Below, in pieces: positions 16,632 through 24,097 of a stretch of DNA of 64,000 nt. The DNA is from Kordia algicida (GTDB taxonomy: Bacteria; Bacteroidota; Bacteroidia; Flavobacteriales; Flavobacteriaceae), in the NCBI RefSeq assembly GCF_051013375.1, contig NZ_CP142125.1; one strand, 5' to 3'. Made by a program: the position numbers and the translations under genes. Numbering within the stretch: the stretch's first letter is position 1; each line of letters opens with the position of its first letter. The notes beneath the pieces are model-generated. The model made no database searches and had not been told where the DNA came from. It saw only the letters and a program-made list of their open reading frames with translations.

Positions 16632-17027
16632 TTATTCTCCATAATCATTTTGAGGAGGATTCCCTGTACTTCCAAAATTCATAGCTTGAATATTAGTTAC
16701 ATCTTTACTACAATTTTCAACTGAAGGACTTGTAGGACATAAAAACATTGTGTTTTGCCCAGCTTTTGTTTTGTCTTCAGAATTTTCTGGATATACTCCA
16801 AAATAGAATCGAATTCCATCAACATTAATTTTCTTTTCTGTTGCTTGTTCCTTTACATAATTTATGTAACCTTCCAAGTCTTCTAGCGAATACCAGCTTG
16901 AACAAGAAAAATTACTATCATTTTCTGCGCCAAAGCCAGCATTTTGCTTTGCCTTATAACATTCATTCAACGCTAATGCTTGTTCACTACTAATAAGTTT
17001 GTCTTTAGGGGTTTTGTAGTCACTCAT
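16632..17027 (-). CDS. Hypothetical protein, first gene of the kinase operon
   Basis: 131 residues from the ATG at 17027. An open frame continues upstream to 17099, but its extra 24 residues are hydrophobic, AT-rich translated leader and not convincing. Soluble and acidic: 'KLISSEQALALNECYKAKQN', 'LEDLEGYINYVKEQATEKKI', 'IRFYFGVYPENSEDKTKAGQ', then 'TMFLCPTSP' and a Gly/Asn/Pro-rich tail. No signal peptide with the chosen start. No domain that I recognise. Its place at the head of the operon suggests that it is made together with the kinase system. Confidence 0.65.
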   Translation of the reverse strand: MSDYKTPKDKLISSEQALALNECYKAKQNAGFGAENDSNFSCSSWYSLEDLEGYINYVKEQATEKKINVDGIRFYFGVYPENSEDKTKAGQNTMFLCPTSPSVENCSKDVTNIQAMNFGSTGNPPQNDYGE

Positions 17028-17185
17028 ACTTATAATATTATTGATTATCGCGAACAAGTTATTTATAAAGAAGCACAATAAAAAATTTAATGAAACCACT
17101 TATACTCAGGTTTTTTGCTAAAAAACTGATAGTTAGATTTTTAAGCTGAAACAACACACAAAATCTCAGGTTTTTTCCTTTTGAC

Positions 17186-17208
17186 AAGGGGAAAAATCCC
17201 CTTTTTTT
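17186..17208. promoter_or_regulatory. AAGGGGA-AAAA-TCCCCTT palindrome with T-run
   Basis: A perfect 7-bp inverted repeat followed by T on the plus strand. No plus-strand gene precedes it, so a terminator role is doubtful. It lies about 160 bases upstream of the minus-strand kinase operon. A similar structure (AAGGG...CCCCTTTTTT) occurs at 36886-36907 upstream of the AAA+ gene. Confidence 0.4.
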
Positions 17209-17280
17209 AAGGTACTTTCCTCTTGCTAGCTATTTTTTTTGACACTACATTCGCTTCCTCATAATACTACGAACCTCCAA

Positions 17281-17538
17281 ATGACTTCCTTAGAGAAAAA
17301 CAAAAGCGCGTCACGCATCATTCTTCAATCACATATTGAGAAGGCGTTTACTGAAAAAATTATACAGTGGAATGACGGATTGAATTATACCGAATTTATT
17401 CGTGCGCTATGGCGACTGTTCTTACATCACGACAGTTTTAAAGAAGGAACACAGGATATTTTGGGGAAATTATCAGAAGAAGATGCCATACAATTGCTTT
17501 CTGATGAAATTGATATTACAAAATTGAAAGCTTCTTAA
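17281..17538 (+). CDS. Small hypothetical protein
   Basis: 85 residues from the ATG at 17281; the frame also extends to 17239 but the shorter start gives the better N-terminus. Predicted all-helical, soluble: 'ILQSHIEKAFTEKIIQWNDG', 'YTEFIRALWRLFLHHDSFKE', 'LGKLSEEDAIQLLSDEIDIT'. No family recognised. It is convergent with pxpC and their 3' ends overlap by 23 bases, which argues for tight packing rather than a shadow frame. Confidence 0.55.
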   Translation: MTSLEKNKSASRIILQSHIEKAFTEKIIQWNDGLNYTEFIRALWRLFLHHDSFKEGTQDILGKLSEEDAIQLLSDEIDITKLKAS

Positions 17539-18364
17539 AATAAACTTGATCTCTTGTATGTTTTTGAGCAAGTCTGATGATACTTCTTTGATCCAATTGT
17601 AAAATACGCGGATAACCACCTGTCGTTTGGCAATCTTTCATTAAAACAATCAGTTTTCCAGATGGTGTCAACTGAATCGTTCCAGGTAATACTGCCGAAG
17701 TAATGATACTTGGACAGTCATTTTTTATAGTTTCTTCAAGTTGATACGCCATTCTGTTATTTAATCCGATGGAAAATATGGTATTAAATAGTTGTTCTTG
17801 TTGTGATTTTGATAAGAAATCGAATTCTGGACCTTCATAAACACAAATTTCGTTACTACTGAAAATTTCCTGCTGTACAGCAATTGTTGCTTTCGATTGA
17901 ATCTTCCCTGAAAATACTTTATATGGAATTACATCACCTGTAGTAACTCTTGACTTTTCTGTGATTCCATCATAAAAACTCCTGCTTTGAAGAACTTCTG
18001 ATGATTGAAAACCATCTTTAATCGCCAGATACGCTCGAACGCCATAATTTCGCTTCCCAAACTCCAATTCGTCACCTTTGGACACCTTTACAGGAATATT
18101 CGCTCTTAAATCGCTTCTATTGAGTTTTGGCGACAAATCTGCTCCGCAAAGTACGATTTGTGTATTTTCATGGAATTTTAACTTTGTGCCTTGTAATGTC
18201 ATTTCCAAAACAGCAGCATTTTCATCGTTTCCTAAAATCTGATTTGCCAATTTTGCATGATAATCATCCATCACACCCGAAACAGGAACGCCATAATTTC
18301 GGTAATCAAATCTTCCTAAATCTTGAATAGAAGTGTGCAATCCGCTTTGTAAAATCTCTAACAT
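17516..18364 (-). CDS. pxpC: 5-oxoprolinase subunit C (KipA/biotin-dependent carboxylase-like)
   Basis: 282 residues. PxpC is the third subunit of the prokaryotic ATP-dependent 5-oxoprolinase that opens 5-oxoproline (pyroglutamate) to glutamate. The sequence begins with the family signature 'QSGLHTSIQDLGRFDYRNYG', 'VPVSGVMDDYHAKLANQILG', 'AVLEMTLQGTKL', and ends with 'CQTTGGYPRILQLDQRSI', as in KipA-type proteins. The start overlaps the end of the PxpA-PxpB fusion gene by 7 bases, indicating translational coupling and a stoichiometric complex. Confidence 0.93.
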   Translation of the reverse strand: MLEILQSGLHTSIQDLGRFDYRNYGVPVSGVMDDYHAKLANQILGNDENAAVLEMTLQGTKLKFHENTQIVLCGADLSPKLNRSDLRANIPVKVSKGDELEFGKRNYGVRAYLAIKDGFQSSEVLQSRSFYDGITEKSRVTTGDVIPYKVFSGKIQSKATIAVQQEIFSSNEICVYEGPEFDFLSKSQQEQLFNTIFSIGLNNRMAYQLEETIKNDCPSIITSAVLPGTIQLTPSGKLIVLMKDCQTTGGYPRILQLDQRSIIRLAQKHTRDQVYFKKLSIL

Positions 18365-19848
18365 GTTTCTGTGAATTTTAGTTGATAATTTCCATTAGAA
18401 ACTGCTGTTGAAATCTCGTGATATTCTTCAATTGAAATTGGTACAAATTTTATAAAATCTCTTGCTTTGGCAAAGCATGGTTTTTCATTAGAAACATCAA
18501 AAAAATTGAGTGGCGAATTTCCTAAAATTTGCCATCCACCAGGACTAGATTTTGGATAAATTCCTGTCTGTATTCCACCAATGCCAACCGCACCTTTTTT
18601 GACTGCCAATCGCGGAGTTGATTTTCGATCAATATGCAGTCGTTTATCGAGTCCGCCCAAATACAAAAAACCAGGTAAAAAACCAATGGAAAAAACTTGA
18701 TATTTTGGAGTGGTATGTAGCTTGATAATTTTCTCAATTGAAAGCCTATTTTTTTGTGCAATTTCATCCAAATCAATTCCAAAAAATTCATCATAACACA
18801 CAGGAATTTCCCAACAGATTGATTTTCGCGGCTGTAATTTATTGGAAGTTTGCAAAGAAAGCCATTCCAACAAATGTTGGAGTGACTTTAAATTTACTTT
18901 TTCATTATCATAAATAATTAATAATGAATTATTTGATTGTATTATATTAAGTATTACTTTAATATTAAATTTTTTAATTTTTTCTTGATATTCCAACACA
19001 GAGTTTAGCACTTCTGAGCTCATTTTATTCTCCCAAGTGAGCAATAATCCGTTATTTCCATAAGGTTTGTAGTTTGGAAACTCAGGTTTTTCAACTTCAT
19101 TTTCAACATTAAAATGTGTGTGCAATTGTTGTATAATTTCGATAGCTGATATCGTATCAGAATGTACACAAAACGTATCTGATTTCAAGTTATATTTTTT
19201 TCCTGAAATTGTCTGTATTTTTTGTTCATTTTTCAGTCTAGAAACATGCGGAATAATCTCCCCTATTTTAGTTAAAACTGCGCGATCATTTTTTCGTGAA
19301 ACCAATGTCAAATCGTCGTTATAATTTCGATCAGCAAACGCTTCATAAACGACTTGAAAATTTTGTTTTTTTGCTTCCGTTTCAATCACAGAATTATACG
19401 GAATATAGAGTTTGTATTTGTCTTTATATTTTAAAATTGCCTTTAAAAAAAGTTGTGCTTTTTCTTTACTTTTTGCCACATCATTGTACAATGCACCATG
19501 TGGTTTTATATGTGTAATTTTTGCATCATGTAAAGCGACAATTTCTTCCAGATTTGAGATTTGATTTTGTATGGTTTTGATAAATTCTGCGGAAGCGATA
19601 TTCATAGAAATACGTCCAAAATTTTCCCGATCTGGATAAGAAGGATGCGCGCCAATTTCCACTTGATATTTTTTGGCTAATACTACAATTTCTTGCATTG
19701 TTTCCAAATTTCCTGCATGTCCGCCACAGGCAATATTGCACGCGCTAATGTACGGCATGAGGATTTCCTCGTTGCCTACGCCTTCTCCAACATCACAATT
19801 GATATGGAGATTTTTCGGTTTTTTATCAAAATACACTTCGTTTTTCAA
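18358..19848 (-). CDS. Fused 5-oxoprolinase subunits A and B (PxpA-PxpB)
   Basis: 496 residues containing two proteins that are normally separate. Residues about 12-245 are PxpA (LamB/YcsF): 'HINCDVGEGVGNEEILMPYI', 'ACNIACGGHAGN', 'GAHPSYPDRENFGR', 'HIKPHGALYND' and 'EAFADRNYNDD'. Residues about 255-490 are PxpB (KipI): 'YGNNGLLLTWEN', 'EIPVCYDEFFGIDLDEIAQK', 'VFSIGFLPGFLYLGGLD', 'TPRLAVKKGAVGIGGIQTGI' and 'SPGGWQILG'. PxpA hydrolyses the activated intermediate; PxpB with PxpC carries out the ATP-dependent phosphorylation of 5-oxoproline. The frame is continuous with a short linker, so this is a real fusion in this sequence rather than an assembly break. An 83-base gap with an AAAAGCGAAGC repeat separates it from the Nramp-like gene. 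Confidence 0.93.
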   Translation of the reverse strand: MKNEVYFDKKPKNLHINCDVGEGVGNEEILMPYISACNIACGGHAGNLETMQEIVVLAKKYQVEIGAHPSYPDRENFGRISMNIASAEFIKTIQNQISNLEEIVALHDAKITHIKPHGALYNDVAKSKEKAQLFLKAILKYKDKYKLYIPYNSVIETEAKKQNFQVVYEAFADRNYNDDLTLVSRKNDRAVLTKIGEIIPHVSRLKNEQKIQTISGKKYNLKSDTFCVHSDTISAIEIIQQLHTHFNVENEVEKPEFPNYKPYGNNGLLLTWENKMSSEVLNSVLEYQEKIKKFNIKVILNIIQSNNSLLIIYDNEKVNLKSLQHLLEWLSLQTSNKLQPRKSICWEIPVCYDEFFGIDLDEIAQKNRLSIEKIIKLHTTPKYQVFSIGFLPGFLYLGGLDKRLHIDRKSTPRLAVKKGAVGIGGIQTGIYPKSSPGGWQILGNSPLNFFDVSNEKPCFAKARDFIKFVPISIEEYHEISTAVSNGNYQLKFTETC

Positions 19849-19885
19849 TAGTTGCTGTAGATTATTGTTGTGAATCTAGAATTAA

Positions 19886-19904
19886 GATTGCTTCGCTTTT
19901 AGAC
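19886..19904. repeat. Single copy of the AAAAGCGAAGC-type repeat
   Basis: GATTGCTTCGCTTTTAGAC; its reverse complement GTCTAAAAGCGAAGCAATC matches the tandem unit at 14248-14336 except for one base. It lies between the Nramp-like gene and the PxpA-PxpB gene. Confidence 0.6.
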
Positions 19905-19931
19905 TCTAAATAAATTGCTTGTTTTCGTTAT

Positions 19932-21122
19932 TTAAAATACTTTATAAATGCCTTTGACTCCCAAAATTATAGTAATGAGGATGATACAAATTGCTAATAT
20001 ATTTTGAAATAATGTGTTCTTGTATTTCCCTAAAACATTGGTTTTGTTCACAATCCAGACTAAAAAAATCGCGACAATTGGCAATAATAATCCATTGGCA
20101 ACCTGCGCAAATGTGATGACTTCTACAGGTTTGAGTTTTAGAGATGAAAACACAACTCCTAGTATTAAAATTATCATCCAAACTGCTCTAAAACGATTGT
20201 CTTTTAAGGAAGCTTTCCACCCAAAACAACTTTTTGCAACATACGCAGCCGCTAAAGGCGCGGTGATTGCAGAAGTAATTCCTGCAGCAAATAAGCCAAT
20301 TCCTAGTAAATATTTGGCATTTTCACCGTATAAAGGTTCTAATCCTTTTGCCAAATCGAATGCATTGTCTACACTTCCACCTGTGATTGCTGTTGCCGCT
20401 ACAATGATGGTCATAGAGACAATTCCTCCTAAAACAATAGAAATAATAGTATCTTTTCTAGCACTTGCTAAATCTTCTTTCGTTTTCCATTTTTCTTTGA
20501 CTAAAGACGCATGAAGAAAGAGGTTGTATGGAACAACGGTAGTTCCAATCAAGCCAATGATAACAATAATACTGTCTTCTGGAATTGTTGGTGTGAATGT
20601 TCCTTTTAACATTGCGACAATGTCAGGTTTGGTCAAAATTGCCGTGATTATGAATGAGATACTCATCAATAATACGAGCGCGACCAAACTTCGTTCTAAT
20701 ATTTTATAATTTCCTATGAATAAGACCACAAAAGCGACGATTCCGATCAAAACTGGATAGAAAACAGCATATTTTTCTCCAAAAACATACATTCCTAAGC
20801 TTGCCCCAGAGATATTTCCGGCTTCGTATGCCGCATTTCCAATCACTACAGCACCCAAAATTAGAAAGATAGCGATGTTTCGTAGTAACGGACTCGTTAT
20901 TTGTCCTTTGATGACTTCCGCCAGACCTTTTTGTGTGATAATTCCTGTGCGTGCCGCCATTTCTTGCAATACTATCGTAGCAATAATAGAGAGCAACATT
21001 GCCCATAGTAAACTGTAGCCAAATTGCACACCTGCTTTGGAACAAAGTGTTACTGTTCCTGGTCCGATGAACGCAGCTGCAACCAACGTTCCTGGTCCGA
21101 TATTTTTAATCCACCTGAACAT
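19932..21122 (-). CDS. Nramp-fold transporter (YcsG-like) without metal-binding motifs
   Basis: 396 residues with about 11 hydrophobic segments and the overall pattern of the Nramp/SLC11 family. In metal-transporting Nramps helix 1 carries DPGN and helix 6 carries MPHN. Here helix 1 reads 'FIGPGTVTLCS' (GPGT, residues about 19-22) and helix 6 reads 'GTTVVPYNLFLHASL' (VPYN, near residue 197), so the Asp, Asn, Met and His ligands are all replaced apart from the final Asn. In Bacillus subtilis the Nramp-like YcsG is encoded in the ycsF-kipIA cluster, the same context as here. A role in uptake of 5-oxoproline or another organic substrate is an inference. The 5' end overlaps the DUF2891 gene by 17 bases. 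Confidence 0.85.
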   Translation of the reverse strand: MFRWIKNIGPGTLVAAAFIGPGTVTLCSKAGVQFGYSLLWAMLLSIIATIVLQEMAARTGIITQKGLAEVIKGQITSPLLRNIAIFLILGAVVIGNAAYEAGNISGASLGMYVFGEKYAVFYPVLIGIVAFVVLFIGNYKILERSLVALVLLMSISFIITAILTKPDIVAMLKGTFTPTIPEDSIIVIIGLIGTTVVPYNLFLHASLVKEKWKTKEDLASARKDTIISIVLGGIVSMTIIVAATAITGGSVDNAFDLAKGLEPLYGENAKYLLGIGLFAAGITSAITAPLAAAYVAKSCFGWKASLKDNRFRAVWMIILILGVVFSSLKLKPVEVITFAQVANGLLLPIVAIFLVWIVNKTNVLGKYKNTLFQNILAICIILITIILGVKGIYKVF

Positions 21123-22275
21123 TTGCAGCAGTATTTAAAGCGTAAATAGCAAAAGATCCTAACCAATGTGTTCCTTCATAATTGTCATCTACAATACTTG
21201 GCAAAGAATAATTGATGTGTTCGTTAGCAACATTTTTTAGGTGTGCATATTCAGTAAATTCATTGGCAATTCCGTATAAACACCAAGCTCTACTAAAGTT
21301 TACACCATCAAGATGCACCAATTTTCCATCGGTTCTATCAGATACTTTTCCTTGTGCGAGTTGAAAGTCTTTGTTTGCTAATTGCGGTAGGAATTTATTT
21401 AACCATGTTTTAAAATCTTCTTTTGATAAGATTCTTCGCATGATGTCAGCTTCTTCCAAACAAGGTGATAAAAAGTCAAATCCGCTTGGTTCCCAAGAGA
21501 TTGGGCAATTTTCATCTGACATGTAGAAATCTTTTGCACGTTGTTCTATCAAGCTTTTTAACGCTGCATTTTCAACTGTTTTGGCATAATCGTACGCAAA
21601 TGTGAGTCCGAAAGCCGTATTTGTGTGTTCTCCAACTCTGATTGGATAGTTGAGTTTTGGAAGAAAGTCTAAATATCCTTGAACAATTATATCGGTCATT
21701 GGTTGTAAATTCATTTCTAGTTCGCGTGCTAACGGATCGTCCCACGTATGCAATTCTTCTGCGAGTTTCAATAGCCAAGCCCAACCATATGTGCGTTCAA
21801 ACGATTTGTTATATTTTCCTTTAAAATAAAGAATCTCGATTTCGATGTTTTCTTTGGAGATATTTTCTGCTAATTTTTCTCTGATTTCAGCGCTGTTTTC
21901 CAAGTTTGGAAATTGCTTTAGTAACGTAACTAACGACCAATGTCCATGTACCGACGAATGCCAGTCAAAACAACCATAAAATGCTGGATGCAATGCTTTT
22001 GGCGATTGTAAATCTTCTTCGCTTCCTATGGTTTGATTGAGTTTATTAGGATATTCTTCCTGCATGCAGTGCAATGGTAAAGCTGCTAAACGATTGGCTT
22101 CTGCTAAAGAAAGTGTGGCAATTTTGGTAGAAACGTTGGTAGTTTTCGTATTTTTTGTTGTTTCGTTTTCGGATTTTTCTTCTTTCGCTTTTGGCTGACA
22201 TTGTACAAAGAGACAAAGCAGTAAAAAGTAGCTTATTTTTTTCAATGTTGCTAGTGTTTTGGTTGAAGCTATCAA
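21106..22275 (-). CDS. DUF2891 family lipoprotein
   Basis: 389 residues. Lipoprotein signal ending 'FLLLCLFVQCQ' followed by a charged Lys/Glu/Thr linker; then the DUF2891 body with 'PLHCMQEEYPNKLNQTIGSE', 'HPAFYGCFDWHSSVHGHWSL', 'YGWAWLLKLAEELHTWDDP', 'GEHTNTAFGLTFAYDYAK', 'WEPSGFDFLSPCLEEADIMR' and 'HWLGSFAIYALNTA'. The repeated Trp/His-rich helices suggest an alpha/alpha barrel like some glycan-active enzymes, but the function is not established. It is the first gene of the operon with the Nramp-like and 5-oxoprolinase genes (17-base overlap), so it may process an extracytoplasmic substrate that feeds that pathway. Confidence 0.85.
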   Translation of the reverse strand: MIASTKTLATLKKISYFLLLCLFVQCQPKAKEEKSENETTKNTKTTNVSTKIATLSLAEANRLAALPLHCMQEEYPNKLNQTIGSEEDLQSPKALHPAFYGCFDWHSSVHGHWSLVTLLKQFPNLENSAEIREKLAENISKENIEIEILYFKGKYNKSFERTYGWAWLLKLAEELHTWDDPLARELEMNLQPMTDIIVQGYLDFLPKLNYPIRVGEHTNTAFGLTFAYDYAKTVENAALKSLIEQRAKDFYMSDENCPISWEPSGFDFLSPCLEEADIMRRILSKEDFKTWLNKFLPQLANKDFQLAQGKVSDRTDGKLVHLDGVNFSRAWCLYGIANEFTEYAHLKNVANEHINYSLPSIVDDNYEGTHWLGSFAIYALNTAANVQVD

Positions 22276-22345
22276 GATACATATTTATACTTAGATATGA
22301 GAATTCAGTATTGAGATGTTAGATATAAGACTTTTAGAAAATATA

Positions 22346-22371
22346 AAAGCGAGCCTTATTGACTCGCTTTT
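22346..22371. terminator. Bidirectional-looking hairpin
   Basis: AAAAGCGAG (22346-22354) and CTCGCTTTT (22363-22371) form a perfect 9-bp stem with a short T-run on both strands. It lies between the peptide gene and the DUF2891 operon and insulates them. Confidence 0.65.
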
Positions 22372-22496
22372 GATCGTAATACTAAATTCTCAATATTTAC
22401 CAACAATGGAAACTGTTGCTTTACACGTTAGAAACAGCTTACAAAATAACTGACATACATGTTTCTGTTTCTAAATTATGAGATTTAATTTGGTCA

Positions 22497-22522
22497 TAAA
22501 AAAGTGAACCCTAGAGTTCTCT
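22497..22522 (-). terminator. Terminator of the 22539-22778 peptide gene
   Basis: On the minus strand AGAGAAC-TCTAGG-GTTCACT (one mismatch in the stem) is followed by TTTTTT, starting 17 bases after the stop codon. Confidence 0.6.
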
Positions 22523-22538
22523 TTGTAATTTTCATGTG

Positions 22539-22778
22539 TTAAACTGCTCCTGCTGCGTTTGGATCAATTGGTTGTGCTACTGCGTTGCATGGAGTTGTAA
22601 AGTTAGGACAATCGTCTCCTTTACATTGGGTTTTTCTAACTGTGTCACATACTTCGCAGTTAGACCATACATTTGTACCCACAGCTATTGGAGTTGCAAC
22701 ATTACCACCACGTAAATGGTCTAATCTTGAAATAGCACTTTTTTGAAGGATTAATTTACTTACATTCTTTTTTTTCAT
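22539..22778 (-). CDS. Lanthipeptide-type precursor peptide (79 aa)
   Basis: 79 residues. Leader 'MKKKNVSKLILQKSAISRLD' with the 'L.LxKxxISxL' pattern, a 'LRGG' junction near residue 25, and a core with five Cys arranged 'NCEVCDTV', 'TQCKGDDCPNFTTPCNA', ending 'PIDPNAAGAV'. It belongs with the other leader-type peptides in the window. A membrane LytTR regulator gene lies 159 bases upstream on the same strand. No modification or export genes adjoin. Confidence 0.7.
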   Translation of the reverse strand: MKKKNVSKLILQKSAISRLDHLRGGNVATPIAVGTNVWSNCEVCDTVRKTQCKGDDCPNFTTPCNAVAQPIDPNAAGAV

Positions 22779-22823
22779 GATTTAAGTTTTTTAATATGGT
22801 TATTGATTAAATTATGAATTTTC

Positions 22824-22849
22824 GTTACTAAAATTGTAGGTATAGTAAC
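22824..22849. promoter_or_regulatory. Inverted repeat upstream of the peptide gene, possible operator
   Basis: GTTACTA (22824-22830) and TAGTAAC (22843-22849) are a perfect 7-bp inverted repeat with centres 19 bp apart, 46-71 bases upstream of the peptide start. The two-turn spacing suits a dimeric regulator. Which protein binds is not known; the neighbouring LytTR protein is a candidate, although LytTR sites are usually direct repeats. Confidence 0.35.
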
Positions 22850-22937
22850 TAAAAAACGATCATAAAAATAGTCTAATTTAGAGTGATTTGAAAGAAAATG
22901 TGACGAGTGAATACATTTTGTGACGAATGAATTATCA

Positions 22938-23831
22938 CTAATTTTCTTCGTTTTGTATATACGAAAGGATTTTTTTTGTATAGCTTTTACTTACCGGAAT
23001 TTGCTCTTTTAAAGCTTTAAATGTTAGTAAAAGTCGTTGTGAATTGCCTTTGTATGTTGCAACTTTATGAATGTTTATACAGTATTGTCGATGACATTTT
23101 ATGATAAAATCATAAGCTTCCAAACGTGTCGCCACAAATCGCAAAGGTGCACGAAATAATTTTGATTTTTTATGCCCTGTAGAATAGATTTCTACGTAGT
23201 TTCCTGATGCTTTGATGTATTGAATTTCAGAAGGAATAATTTCTATACATTGATTGACTATAGGTGATTTTAGAATGATTTTGTTCTCTAATGGAGTTAC
23301 TTTTTCTTGTTTAACAACTGTATTTAATGACGTAACAATGTTGTTCTGAGAAGTTTTGCTAGTATATAGTTGATCGAGCAATAGTGTGATTACGAATAAA
23401 GGAACTGCAATGATAATTGATCGCGGAATGGTAACAAATAAATAATAATTGGTGTCTACTTCGCCAACATCCATCATAAAGCGATGATATACTGTTCCCA
23501 AAAAACCTGCAATAGTCAGTATGGCAACTAAAAGCAACCAATGATGATAGGTTTTCCAAGGACGATTTCCGTGAGCAACCCGAAATTTTCTAAAAAGCAG
23601 CCAATACAAGAAATAAATAACAAAAGCTGTGTTGATTCCGTAACCTAGTTGAATGATTTTGATCGGAATTTCAAACTTAGGAATTGCCAAATAGTTATCG
23701 TATGGATCAAATATATAGACGAAAACGGTAAGCACCATTCCCATAACCACAGACAGTTTTAAATAATACGATTGATTGTCTACGAGTTGGTGTTTTTGCT
23801 GAAAATAGTCTGTTAGTTTACTTAGCGTCAC
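22938..23831 (-). CDS. Membrane LytTR-family transcriptional regulator
   Basis: 297 residues. Four hydrophobic helices in the N-terminal half ('LKLSVVMGMVLTVFVYIF', 'GINTAFVIYFLYWLLF', 'HHWLLLVAILTIAGFLGTVY', 'FVTIPRSIIIAVPLFVITLL') and a C-terminal LytTR DNA-binding domain from about residue 195 ('IQYIKASGNYVEIYSTG', 'LRFVATRLEAYDFIIKCHRQ', 'CINIHKVATYKGNSQ', 'IPVSKSYTKKILSY'). There is no receiver domain, so activity is presumably controlled through the membrane part. GTG start at 23831; no better ATG is near. It precedes the 79-residue precursor peptide. Confidence 0.88.
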   Translation of the reverse strand: MTLSKLTDYFQQKHQLVDNQSYYLKLSVVMGMVLTVFVYIFDPYDNYLAIPKFEIPIKIIQLGYGINTAFVIYFLYWLLFRKFRVAHGNRPWKTYHHWLLLVAILTIAGFLGTVYHRFMMDVGEVDTNYYLFVTIPRSIIIAVPLFVITLLLDQLYTSKTSQNNIVTSLNTVVKQEKVTPLENKIILKSPIVNQCIEIIPSEIQYIKASGNYVEIYSTGHKKSKLFRAPLRFVATRLEAYDFIIKCHRQYCINIHKVATYKGNSQRLLLTFKALKEQIPVSKSYTKKILSYIQNEEN

Positions 23832-23979
23832 GTATTTCCGATTAAAAAAGCATGAATAATTTACAAATTTGTTTTTTTTCTAAAGTACGGTTTTCCCCTA
23901 TTTTTGATAGGTTTTGGGTTTTGGGTATTGTACTTCAAATGGTCTTTAATACCTAATTCCTGAATTGCGTAAGGGATTG

Positions 23980-24081
23980 AGCGATTGTTGGAGCTCCTCA
24001 CTTCGACTTCACTCAGTGATCTTGTTATTTTCAAAGTAGTGTGAGCGACTCGCGAAAGCCCGACCTCTTTTTCAGAGGTTA
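23980..24081. repeat. Intergenic repeat-like element with hairpin
   Basis: The 266-base gap after yifB contains a sequence ('CTCACTTCGACTTCACTCAG', 'GAGCGACTCGCGAAAGCCCG') that looks like a dispersed flavobacterial intergenic repeat, ending in the hairpin ACCTCT-TTTTC-AGAGGT (24063-24079). The hairpin lies just downstream of the yifB stop and may end its transcript. A frame through it exists but is biased repeat translation and not a gene. Confidence 0.4.
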
Positions 24082-24097
24082 CGCCCAAGTTATAGAT

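Noticed and set aside
23861..24088. 75-codon frame downstream of yifB
   Set aside because: It runs through a repeat-like hairpin region, its composition is not coding-like and no family resemblance is seen.
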